From the NCBI GenBank assembly GCA_015680685.1, contig MNCI01027230.1, forward strand, positions 390,384 to 454,383: DNA of 64,000 bases. Reading direction: 5' to 3'. This DNA is from Gnetum montanum (Eukaryota; Streptophyta; Gnetopsida; Gnetales; Gnetaceae). Below are positions 10,541-20,901 of this stretch, in pieces. Both the position numbers and the translations under genes were made by a program. Below the pieces are notes generated by a model. That model was not told the DNA's origin. It ran no database searches and worked only from the letters and a program-made list of their open reading frames with translations. Position 1 is the stretch's first letter; every line of letters begins with the position of its first letter.

Positions 10541-13042
10541 ACACAGAATAGGAGGCACAATCATTTAGCATCCATCAAGAACCTCCTATTACTATGTAAT
10601 CAAGACATGCCAAAGGAGGAGATGGTGGAGCACCTAAATAGGGACAACATCTCACGTTGTCCCCAGAATGTGTTCAGGCAATTCATGAAAGGTCCGTGTC
10701 AACAGCTGTGATAGTGGAACTTAACTTCGGACCTTTCATGGAGTTTGCTCCTGAAGCAATTAGGGACCAACTTAAAGGGTCCCCACTATGGCCTATTCTC
10801 TTTAAAAGTGATGATTGGTACCTGGGAGAGACATACCAATTTTGGCACAATAAAGAAGAAGGCACCACCATTGAGATTGGTGGTATCTCTATTGATTTCT
10901 CTATGAAGGCCATCTCAAAAGTGTTGAATCTTCCAAATACAAGGCCCAAAGTTGCTCACTTGTCCACTCGTTCTAATGTTGATGCGTGGAAGATATGGTT
11001 GAAAAGGACGTATGGCAAGGAGGACAAAGCATATGGAGAGTTGACACTTGAAGAAAGATTCTACTTCAAAATTAACACATTTCATATCTTCTCCACAAAA
11101 GGGTTAAACCAAATCCACATATGCAGCTAGAGGAAGTGCTATCTTGATGGGAAAGGTTAATGCCAACCTACCCCATCTGTATCTTACAGAAATTTTGAGG
11201 CAATTCGAAGAACACAAGACTGGGAAGTTTGCATTACCCTTACCCTATCTTATCATGAAGCTATGCCAACATGCTAGAATTCTAGGGTACACCAATGATG
11301 TCCTCAAAAAGGCCCAAAATTTTTCATTTGCCAAATTACTGAAGCCACCAGCCCCAAGGAAAAGTGCTGGTGAGACTTTAGACCTAGAGCAAAATTAGGA
11401 AGCGGGGCCCAGCACACAACTTATAGGCCAATAAGACCAGCCGCCACCATCGTCGTAGGACTATCAATTGTCAATGAGCCATCTTAGGGCCATCACTAAA
11501 ACGGTCAATTGGGGAAGCCATGATGAGGCTAATCTCTTCAGGGTCATCGACGATGTCGTACAACCCATGGTCTCAATTGATCGTGCACAGGGTGAGGTAT
11601 TGATCCAAATAGGAGGAGGGGAATCCCACTAGTCACAACAGATCTCTGGAAACACTGCATCCTTTCAAGTACAGTTAGAAACTGGTGAAGGCACCATAGT
11701 AGTAGGCACCATAGAAGTGGTTAAAAACCACATAAAAGAATCATTTAATATCCCTATTGTGCCACCAGTAGATTTTACAAGAGCACGCAATGCTCAAACA
11801 TTGGTCAATCCCTCAATGACTCTTGCAAATCATGAGGATGTATTAGATCGGTTGCTATAGACAGGACAAGTGATGACCTCCCTGCTTGACATCCCTCAAG
11901 ATCTCACAGTAACTTAGTCAAACCTCATCTCCATGAAAGGGGGGTTGTTCATGGTAGAGGTTAGGGCCAAGCATGCAGAGGTGGAGTTAGAAAGACTCCA
12001 AGAAAAGCTCATCACCTTGCAAGTTGCACAACGGGATTTGTCTCAATTCATCCCCGCAGATCAACTAGAGTCCTTCCAGACAAAGCAGCTCAATAAATTG
12101 CTAGAATAAAATAGAAGTGGTGGAGTAAAAAGAGAATGTCGATTGGGATACTTTCAAGACACAAGCTCAAACATATGCACATGCCAAAGCACTCAAGGCC
12201 TTACAAGAGGAAAATAAACATCTTGCCATTGACAATCTCTGGTTGACCATAGTAGAAAAACAAAGGAATGTTCTTGAAGAAAATTTTCAGCAATTATGAA
12301 AACAATTAGTATGAATCACTTGGCCAAAGAAAACAGAATCCTCTCAATGGAGACGGTACACACAATCCATCAAAAGATGACAATTAAAATAAGCGCATAG
12401 CAAAATGAGGCTAAGTGACATGAAAAGCTTAAAGAGCACTTTAGAGATTAGGTGGGGATGTACAAATAGGTGATAGAAAAAGAAATCCATATGGCCAAAG
12501 CCCATATTAATGCTCTCAGTGCTCAAAACACTGATTGGCAGGCCATATTGGATACTTATGCCTTTGTCCACCAAGTTGAACTAAAAAGCTAGGACCTATA
12601 AATACAAGACCTTACATAGTATATGGAGTTGGCAAACCTATGGTATTCCAACTTAGCCATGTTGATAGCAACACACCCGAGAACGAAATTAGAAAAGCAA
12701 ATAGCAACCACCTATGTGAAGTATGAAATAGAATTTGTTGAGCACAAGAAGACGCTACAGAAATTAGAAGTAGAAAATTCTGAATTAGAGGTGGTCAAGA
12801 CTAGCTACCAAGGATAGAAGGATGTCATGGCAGATTTGGCTTGATAGCTCACAGATTACCAAGAATACAAGGATAAAGCCAAAGCTTATGAAGAGGAGCG
12901 ATGGCTGTTTGCGACTTAGTATGTCAAGGCCAACCAGATGTTTTTACAACTGTCATGTCCATGGAAGGTGTTGACTCCATTAAACAATGGAGATTCAGCA
13001 TGGACAGCACAGGATCCCCAAATTAAGGAAGAAAAGCTCTAG
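10541..13042 (+). pseudogene. ORF3 of element A1 (post-pol protein, degraded)
   Basis: Product of unknown function, in the position of the third ORF of Athila-like elements. The N-terminal about 150 residues (10657-11130) are well kept: ELNFGPFMEFAPEAIRDQLKG, a DDWYLGETYQFWHNK segment and FSMKAISKVLNLPNT. The same order occurs in E and in the B copy at 53600-54119. It resembles the plant transposon-protein / mobile-domain type found in 3' ORFs of plant retroelements (low certainty). The rest (about 11940-12960) is Lys/Glu/Gln-rich and coiled-coil-like. Many stops and frame changes; the normal start is lost through the 10437-10540 repeat. The end is taken at TAG 13040. Confidence 0.65.
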
Positions 13043-13211
13043 GCACTCCTTCTATCTTTTTGTAATTCTATGTCTATGTCCCAATTTTGTTGTGTTCAAT
13101 TCTCTACTACAGCATGAATAAATTCTTAGTTAGTCAATAATCCCATACCTATCCACTATGTAATCAATTGAACTTATTCTCATTTTGCTTGACTCAAGGA
13201 TGAGTTTTCAT

Positions 13212-13226
13212 TCAATCGTGGGGGTA
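13212..13226 (+). other. Polypurine tract of element A1
   Basis: TCAATCGTGGGGGTA directly before the LTR TGATAAATC. The matching TCAGTCGTGGGGGTA precedes the E 3' LTR, and TCAGTTGTGGGGGTA the B 3' LTR, so families A and B share this site. Confidence 0.75.
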
Positions 13227-14084
13227 TGATAAATCATGATTTTCTAGGCTCCAATATTGAATCCACGATATCCGGTATGCGATATCACATCCTGGACAAT
13301 GATATCAAATACATGATATCGTGATTCTTGTGTTAGACTATAAATATAGCACTCAGGCACATAGGAAAGGGGGAGTCAGATAGAGTTAGAGTAGAGTCCT
13401 TTTGTCTATTCCAATTCATTTCAATTCTTTCCCCGGTGCACGCCTGTAGTATGATGATTGTAATTGTATGGAACCTTTATTCAAGTGTGACCTACTTAGA
13501 CACACACATGACCAGTAATAAAGATCGAGATTACTCCATCATTGTAACATTCACTTAGTTTTTAATTATTTAATTATTATTATTATTTATTGTTCTCTTA
13601 GTTAATATTTCTTCACAATCATTTACTATTCCTATTGTTAAATGTGAAATGAGTATGACTTAATCACAAACATTGAAGTGTAACTACTTGGTAACCCAGT
13701 AGCGTATTTAGGAGTGCTTAAGTAATGTACGCTTGGTAATTTCAGAAGTAGTACATAAGGTTCAAGATGCATATGAATGATTAAGGACAGATGCTCATCG
13801 CACCTAGGCTAGCTCGGACATCATTTCCTATTGCTTATTAGGTAATCAAGCTTATCTTCCATTATCCCTAGGAGTAGCACTAGTTTACGACCACATCATT
13901 CACCTCACTTTGGACTAAACCATACATGACCAAGCAAATACTAGTCCAGGTGGGAAGACAGTGAACTGTGATCAACGTGTAACTATCTAGATACCACAAC
14001 TAGTCCATCTGCGGAGTTCGACCAGATCATGCGTGAATGCTCATATTCATATGGTTGAGTGTAGGGGTACCTCACCACTCATCA
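13227..14084 (+). repeat. Element A1 3' LTR (family A)
   Basis: 858 bp, TGATAAATCATG...CCACTCATCA. Near its start are four GATATC motifs, then TATAAATA at 13339. The 3' end GGTTGAGTGTAGGGGTACCTC.CCACTCATCA is the family signature, also seen reversed in E. Confidence 0.88.
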
Positions 14085-14774
14085 CTTATATTCCTATTAT
14101 TCCATGTGGATGCCTACAATGTAATTTTTGTAATCATACAACACCCTTGTTCAAGTGTGATGAACCTAGACACATTACATGGCTAGAAATAAAGATCGAG
14201 ATTACTTCCATCATTGCCACATTTACTTAGATTTATTATTGTTTTAATTATTTATTTCATAGTCTAATTATTTACTATTTTCTTTAGTTAACATTTTCAT
14301 TTATTGTTATTTACTATTCCCATCATTAAGTGGAATGCATATGCCTTAATCATGAGCGTTTAAGTGTAATTACTTGGTAATCCAGCAGTGTATCGTTTGG
14401 CACATCTAGTGACAAACACTTGGCAATCCTAGAGGTAGTCTCATGAAGTTCAAGACATGCATGGATGATTAAGAGTAGATACTCATCGCACATAGGCTAG
14501 CTTAGATTTTACTCTCCATTGTTTAGTAGCTTAATTAATTTACCTCTTTATCATCATTAGGAGCAAGGTAGAATTAGACAATAGCATACACCTCACTTTG
14601 GAATAAATCATACATGACAAAACTACCACTAGTCCAAGTGGGAAGATAGTGAACTGCAATCAAAGCATAACGATCTAGATACCACAACTAGTCCCATCCA
14701 TGGAATTTGACCGAATCATGTGTGAACACTTATGATTTGTATGGTTGAGCGTAGGGGTACCTCGCCACTCATCA
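14085..14774 (+). repeat. Right half of a second family-A LTR (K)
   Basis: Aligns with 13445-14084 (AATAAAGATCGAGATTACT, CTTGGTAATCCAGCAGTG, final CTCGCCACTCATCA). It begins mid-LTR, as expected if A1 inserted into it; the left half is outside the window. No tRNA-Asp primer site follows 14774, so K is a 3' or solo LTR. Confidence 0.8.
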
Positions 14775-15005
14775 TTTCCCTTTGTCCTTATCAAGGCTAG
14801 TAAAGAATTTATTTCTAAATAGGTTGGAGATCAGTTACAAATTATAGTTTCAGTTAAAATTATGCAAAGGTAAGCTTAACACTACCAACACACCCTTATT
14901 AAGACCTTTTCTTTTAGGTTATCCTTATCCATGCCTTTATTAGAATGGGTAAATAAGACATGGTCATACTTTGTGCTCATATCCACTCCACTTAAAGGTA
15001 ACAAG
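14775..15005. other. Unassigned DNA left of element B
   Basis: About 230 bp not matching any element in the window. Together with X (51049 onwards) it is the sequence into which B inserted. It contains no gene that I can recognise. Confidence 0.5.
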
Positions 15006-15010
15006 ACACT

Positions 15011-15545
15011 TGATGAATCACTATCTTTGGGTTACATTGATGGAATCCTATTAACGTGATCACATCAATGTGATCATGTGAATGTAGGGTTTGACGCATA
15101 CACATTAATGTAGTGTCTTGTCTTGCCTATAAATACACACTCACTAGTTGTATTTATGGCATCCTTTCATTAATAGCTTAGCGAAGTTCTTATAGTTTTT
15201 TCTTTCAAGAGTTGGAACATTTTCTAAGTGCTCATAGTAGGAGTAAGAAGTGTACAGATCTTTATTCAAGCACTAATGTACATGAGCACCTTGGTGTGAT
15301 AGGAAATAAATACGAGCTTTCTTCATAAACCTTGTAGCACTTCGACTTAGCTTAATATTCACTTAATGTATTTATTATTCATGCACTTTACTTTAATGCA
15401 TTTAATTAATTAATTAATTCTTAATAATTAATACACATAAGTACAACCATCTTGAGCATATGCTTAACTCTTAGTAATCCTAGTAGTGCTCTGCTTGGTA
15501 ACCCAGTAGTGTTATAACTTGTTTAGGATGTGTACAAAAAATGGG
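15011..15545 (+). repeat. Element B 5' LTR, left part
   Basis: Aligns with the LTR at 56433-57239: CTTGCCTATAAATAC (TATA box at 15128), TTTCTAAGTGCTCA.AGTAGGAGT, TTAATTAATTAATT. Contains TTAACGTGATCACATCAATG (15051-15070), closely matched by an internal segment before ORF3 at 52873. Interrupted at 15545 by element C; ATGGG 15541-15545 is the left target duplication of C. Confidence 0.85.
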
Positions 15546-17340
15546 TGTACTGACCAAAATCGTCGACATGAGGCTAGAAGGGAAAAACAAACACCGAAAG
15601 ATTGTTGGAGAGACACAGCCGACCTTACCTTAGTGTGAGGGCAAGCTGGAAAAGAAAATGAAGGTAGAGTGCCTTGGATGGTCTGCATGCCAATCAACCA
15701 AGGACTTCTCTAAGCGTAAGCTATGGCCTGCACTGGGGTTATCATAACTGGTAACATACAAAATGTAAACAAAGCATGACTGCGACAACGTATCCAAAAA
15801 ACGTAAAATAGATAAAAAAAAGCGAACAATGTAATGGAAGGCAATAATGAAACTGTATTGTATTTCTTAATAAGAATGTGCACTGGTCAAAGTGTAGTTG
15901 TGTATGTGGATGGCAAGTCAAGTGCTAAGCCCCAGAGTGATGTGCTTACAGGTGCTTGGATGCTGGGAGTCACGTGTGCTTGAGTGTCCAAAGTTGCCAG
16001 TCAATGCTCCCTAAGCCATCAACCTTCAAAATTGCCAACCCTATTTATGTGAATTGGCAGGGTATTTATAAGGTTTAGCTAGGCTTAAGTATGGAACTCA
16101 TAGATGGATCCATGGTTGAAAAATGAGAGGAAAATGGATCATGTGGCAGGTGTTAGATGGACAGCTACGTGTCAATTTGGATGTGTGTAGGCGGGCTACA
16201 TTCTTGATTGAATGCACTGTATCTTACAACGTGTATTGGCTTGCGCTAGCTAGCTTATGCCCATAGAAACAGATACAATTTGGAGCATAAGAGCTTGACA
16301 AGCTCACGAATGATGAACATTTATAATAAAATGATAATGTCCAACAAGAGAAATTGACCCCGGCTCACTTGGAACTTCTCGATCCATGGATTGATTGCTG
16401 CAAGGTGCTGATGTGAGTGGTTTCATGGCTATTTGAGGCATTTCTGTTTCACCAAAGCTTCTAGCATGAGTTGATTTTTTCTTGGCATGTCCTCAGCATT
16501 TTTTTAGCATGCTTTTGATTAGGCATGATCAATACTCACGTTGTACTCACGTTGCCAGCGTGACCTCAGCGTGACCTGGGCGTGAGTGAGCTAAAAATGA
16601 TACATTTCACACTAATTTTTGATCTTTGATGCCTGTTTCTTGAGTACAATAGTTTCCTGACTGTGGTTGATCCTAAGAGTGATCTCCAAGTTGAAAACTA
16701 AGCTTGGATGTACCTTGTTTTAAACCACTTTTGGTAGCTCACGCTGGACTCATGCTGCCAGCGTGAGCTCAACATGACCACAGCGTGAGCTATAAAAACT
16801 TTGCAATTTTGGACCTAAAATTTGGAATTATGGAGGCTAGGACTTGAAATTGTCAATAATGAACCCTGAGGATGACTTACACCTTTTAAATCAAATCATT
16901 TCAACTCGGTTTTGAGGCTCTCAGAGTTTGTCACACTAGACTCACACTGCCAATGTGACCTCAGCTTAACCATAGTGTGAGTGAGAAAATTTGTATAATT
17001 TGGCCCGAAATTTGAACTTCTGAATGCTAAAACTTGAAGTGGACAAAAATGACCCTATGAAGATGACTTGCATCCTCAGATTGGACCATTTTTCACTTAA
17101 TTTTGAAGTCGTTGTAGTTGCTCACGCTGAGGGTAGGCCCAGCTTGACAAGCCTAGCATGAGTAAGCTAGCTTGACAAGGTGAGCGTGCACAAGCTAGCT
17201 TGACAAGGTGAGCGTGCGCAAGCTGGCTTGACATGCTGAGCGTGAGTTCTATGCCTTAGCCAAATTTTTGCCTCCCAAAAGCTCAAGAGGCTTTGAGTTG
17301 TTCTCATTTCAAAGTGTTAGGTCAAAATTAGTGGTGTTTA
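15546..17340 (-). repeat. Element C 3' LTR
   Basis: 1795 bp, homologous to 23877-25667. The inner end reads TAAACACC on the minus strand where D has TGAAACACC, a one-base loss at the terminus. TATA box reversed at 16061-16070 (TATTTATA). Three to four copies of a roughly 190-bp unit lie at 16543-17118, and 28-bp repeats at 17130-17240. Confidence 0.9.
16543..17240 (-). repeat. 190-bp units with GCGTGA clusters, plus 28-bp repeats, in the C LTR
   Basis: Clusters of CAGCGTGA/TCACGCTG begin near 16543, 16738, 16931 and 17118 (spacing about 195, 193, 187). Each is followed by a related stretch with AATTTTGGACCTAAAATTTG and GAGGATGACTTRCACC. At 17130-17240 a 28-bp unit (AAGCTAGCTTGACAAGGTGAG core) is repeated. 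The partner LTR has the same arrangement at 24867-25560. Confidence 0.75.
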
Positions 17341-17358
17341 ATTGGCCCCTCTTTGTTG
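17341..17358 (-). other. Polypurine tract of element C
   Basis: On the minus strand, CAACAAAGAGGGGCCAAT directly precedes the 3' LTR. It matches the D tract apart from one base. Confidence 0.75.
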
Positions 17359-18580
17359 ACGTCTGGAGGAATCCACCCAAGAGGCATCGACAAAGAAGTA
17401 CAAGACATCACGACCAACCAAGTACCAAGCATTATCTGTTGGCCCCTGGCTGGGCATCATCGCACCGTGTTCAAAAGTACATGGGATTGGGGAAATGCAA
17501 TTCAAGATGTAAGGGGATTGATTGTAACCCGAGGGAATTAGGATTTGATCAAGGGTTATAATTACTATTGGAACTATGGGAGAGGAATTCTCTCACATGA
17601 ACAAGCTATATTTTTTATCCTTGTTAGTAGCCAATTTTTAGTAGAATCGAAACTAAGGCATAGGAGGTGCATTCTTTGGAGAAATAGGACTCTTGTAGAG
17701 TGTTTATGGGAACCTATTGTAAACAGCCATAGCCATGCGATGATATGCAACATGATCTTTTGGGACACGAGTGTAGCTATTTCTTTTAAGACAATTGCCT
17801 TCCCGCCTGGGGCTTGTATGAGAAGAGCTAATGGTCTCTATTCTATGATGTCAACGGGGTCATGAAGACCTTTTCCATGCATTTTGCTCTTTGATCTTTT
17901 TGTTCTTTTTCTCTTTGTTTGTTTTTTTTTTCTTTTTTTTTGTTTGTTTGTTTTTCTTTTCTTTTTTGTTTTTGTTTTTTTTTTGTTCTTTTTTCATCTT
18001 TTTGAAAGAGCTTGCTTTCAGTGTTGTGCTCATGCTCATGTGCTTGCATTTTGTATCATGTACTGTGTACTATGTTTTGCGTTGCAACTACTTAGAGAAT
18101 CACAGTGTGCACTAGTGTATCAAGAGCTTTCGGATGAGTAGAATGTATCAAGGGGATGTAATTGAATAGGATAAGGGGAACATGATGGGGAATAGGGAAT
18201 GTATCAGGAATCGGGAATGTATCAGGAGTCAGGAATGTACTTATGAATGGATTGATTAACCCAGTTACGTGCGTTAGGAAGAATGTGATACCTTGTCGTC
18301 ACAATGAAGTGCATCTGTGCACGAATGCCTCAAGCGTGTCATCCTACAAACACAACTCCAAGAAGGCAAGAAAAGCCAAAAATGATTTGGTTAACTAATC
18401 ACTTTAAACTTGAAAACAAATAAGGAGAAGGAGCCACCGTGTGCAATTTCAAAGCAAAGAAAATCATGAACAGCATCTGCTTCATCAAGGTCCAATGAGA
18501 CAAATTATGCAGCAAGTCTTTGTGGAGCACGTACATCCAATTGCAGCAACATCTCGTTTCAAGTATTGCCTAGTTGTCGA
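17359..18580 (-). other. 3' untranslated region of element C
   Basis: Aligns with 5101-6280 of D in reverse. Includes the conserved long purine tract (17880-18008, seen here as a T-rich run on plus). The Phe-rich reading frames over it are composition effects. No gene is seen. Confidence 0.65.
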
Positions 18581-18960
18581 TGATGTCACCAGTTTATAGT
18601 CTTAGTGGACTATTGCAGGTTAGTTTCACATCATAACCCTTTGGACAGTGCCAGTTTAACATCATAGCGGATGGTGTAGTGCTAGTATATAGTCGTAGCG
18701 AACTGTGAAGAGGCAAACAAGTTTATAGTCTTCGTGGACTCTACATGCTAGTTTTATGTCATGGTAGACAAGTGTGGTAGTTTAGTGTCATACCAAATGG
18801 AGCTCTATGGTGTCAATTTACTGTCATGACGCCAAGACACTCTATGGTGCTAGTTTCAAGTCATAGCCCCAGGACCGTTCTATGGTATCAGTTTTAGGTC
18901 ATGATGCCAGGACCCTTCTATGTTATCAATTTTAGGTCATGATTCCAGGACCGTTACGTA
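18581..18960 (-). repeat. Tandem repeat in the 3' region of element C
   Basis: Degenerate units of about 38 bp with TTTTAGGTCATGATNCCAGGAC, and TTTATAGTCNTNGTGGACT cores, related to the 38-bp array of D. Clearest at 18830-18955. Confidence 0.75.
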
Positions 18961-18965
18961 CCTTA

Positions 18966-19092
18966 GGTTGATCAGACATAGTACCGTTTCAAGTACAAGT
19001 GATTTGTGCGATTAGCAAACGCTTTCCTATCCATGTCAGCAAGTTTGAATGCTCCATTATTGTACCCCTTGGTGACTAAGTAAGGCCCTTTT
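18966..19092 (-). pseudogene. Integrase C-terminal remnant in element C
   Basis: On the minus strand about 40 codons read KGPYLVTKGYNNGAFKLADM, then about 20 residues ending LKRYYV and a stop. This is the usual end of Ty3/gypsy integrases (beta-strand-rich C-terminal domain with a conserved tyrosine pair). No other pol part remains, so the deletion of RT, RNase H and most of integrase happened in an ancestor with a normal pol. Confidence 0.8.
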
Positions 19093-19099
19093 CACCTAT

Positions 19100-19337
19100 G
19101 AGTGTTTTATTATGGTGCTTACTTTTGTATGGTTTTATTTTTTTTAGTGTTACTATTGATGTTCTTCTAGGTTTTATATTTCATAAGTTGTTTTGCTATA
19201 CTTACCTATTCTTTTTGTTTTTTTTTTTGTTCTGTTGTAGGGACCTAGTAATGATGAGGCTAGCCCCAGTGGAGCGGGAGTGGATGGTGAGGAGGATTTT
19301 GGGGGCCATCCCCCTCCTAGTACTGATGCATGAGCTA
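19100..19337 (+). other. Possible captured terminal exon, antisense to element C
   Basis: On plus, a T-rich intron-like stretch ends TTCTGTTGTAG at 19241. Then comes an open reading of about 30 codons (GPSNDEASPSGAGVDGEEDF, then a GGHPPP-type tail) ending in TGA near 19335. It resembles an acidic C-terminus of a host or transposase gene, but I do not recognise it. There is no counterpart in D, so it may be an acquisition specific to C. Confidence 0.3.
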
Positions 19338-20010
19338 ACTGTTAATCCAACTTTAGCTATTAAATGGTTTGGGATTTTGGATGTTTAATGGAAATATATG
19401 ATGAACAAATGTAATGATATGGATCTAATCATGGCATAATGTGTTGGAATTCTATTACCATATTGACGTTCAATATTAATTCATTTTTATATGTTTTATC
19501 TTTTCATTTTTTCGTTGTTTTTCTTGTTTTCTCAAGTATATTGTGAACATATGCGTGTAGCTAAATGTAAAATGAAATTTCAAAATATAGAATGAAACGT
19601 AAGGAAAATATTTGTAAAAGGAAAAAGTAATGAGAATGCATGAATTGAAATTGCAACTTATGACATGTAAATGAAAATTTAACATAACGTAACGAAAGTT
19701 TGTAAACTTGCGACTTACTAAGCTCTAGTTTAAGGCCATTTCGGGCCATGCACATTAGTTTAAATTCATGGTGGACTTGTATCTGTGTTGAAAGAAAAGA
19801 ATGAGGGATCACTAGTTTTAGGCCATAGTGGGCCGAAAGCGATAATAGTTTTTGAAAATTTAAAAGGAATTGGCCATTTTTTACTATGGCTAGTTTAACG
19901 TCATTGTGGACGTTCACTAGTAGTTTAACGTCATACCATACGGTTGGTAGTTTAACATCATTTTGAATGTGTGATAGGTTGCCCTAGTTATTGAGATATT
20001 TTTTTATTTT
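19338..20010 (-). other. Non-coding region after the protease of element C
   Basis: AT-rich; near 19725-20000 are irregular repeats of TAGTTTAACGTCAT related to the 3' tandem array. It occupies the place of pol. No gene is seen. Confidence 0.55.
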
Positions 20011-20856
20011 TCATAGTTTAACATGAGGGGTAGGACATGTAGGTATGATCTTATACTCCCCTTCCCCTTCACTAGTGATGTCAAAGGGTAGCTCCGACCA
20101 AGAGAAGTCAATGGGAATGGCTCCTATGTCTATGACATCCAATGCTTCCTCAATTTTAGTAGGATCATGAGTTAACAGTTGGTTCATGTCTTGAAGTATG
20201 CTCATGGTTCCTTGTTTAGGCTCAGAGAACTCAACTTCTGACCCTTGATCCACTCCCGAGTGCAAGGAAGTAAGCGATGTTGTTGTGTCCCCGTGTATGA
20301 TGATTTCATCGCCCTCATAAGGTAGGTGGATTTCTTGATGGATTGGTGAGGATACGGCTCTAAGTTGAGCTATCCAAGGACATCCTAGAATTAGATTGAA
20401 CCCTAGCATTTTATCAACCACTATGAATTTAGCCAATGTGGGGAAATGGTCCCCTGCTATGAAATCTAAGGTAAGCATGCCTTTTACCACGACACAGGAA
20501 CCATTGAAGGATTTTAAGAAGGAATTTTTTGTGGATTGTATTTGCTCTGTAAGACCCAGTTTTTTGATAACAAGAAAAGGTATTACGTTTGTTGCTGCAC
20601 CATCATTAACATGCACCCTACGTATCTTGAAGTGGTTGACTTGTATCATTATGAACATAGGGGCTGTAGTGACCTCTCCCATTTTCTCATCTTGCTTAAT
20701 GTCATTAGCATGAAAATCTAGGGATGTGGGCCTTGATTCTTGAGGTTGTGGGGACAGTATTGCATAAATGGATGGCTCATTTATGGGAAGGTCCTCACTA
20801 ATAGGAATCGAAGTCAACATACACATGTGAGCTTCTCGATGTACCAATGAAGTCAT
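20011..20856 (-). pseudogene. Retropepsin-like protease of element C
   Basis: Open for 281 codons. VHVNDGAATNVI carries the catalytic Asp-Gly-Ala; FNLILGCPWIAQL is the downstream hydrophobic motif; then the family tail SSPIHQEIHLPYEGD. It continues about 90 residues beyond the D protein, with an acidic end (LPFDITSEGEGEYKI). Likely processes Gag of this family. It is read in the gag frame after a stop just upstream (20857-20901), so it is counted as the 3' part of one gag-protease reading frame. Confidence 0.82.
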
Positions 20857-20901
20857 TACTAGATCGTACAGGCTTAAGGAAGTATTCTTTTATTTCAAAG
20901 C

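Larger units (their letters stand above)
7997..14084 (+). mobile_element. Element A1: Athila-like, carries gag remnant and ORF3, lacks pol
   Basis: Right-hand part of a family-A element, cut on the left by D. Order: gag C-terminal half, about 1.9 kb non-coding, internal promoter-like segment, ORF3, polypurine tract, 3' LTR. Protease, RT, RNase H and integrase are absent. Element E has the same order, so this is a family structure. The bases right of 14084 are the middle of another family-A LTR, so A1 inserted there. Confidence 0.8.

Noticed and set aside
13227-14774. Two adjacent family-A LTRs as a tandem LTR-LTR element
   Set aside because: The second begins mid-LTR, as expected from insertion of A1 into an existing LTR, not from tandem formation.
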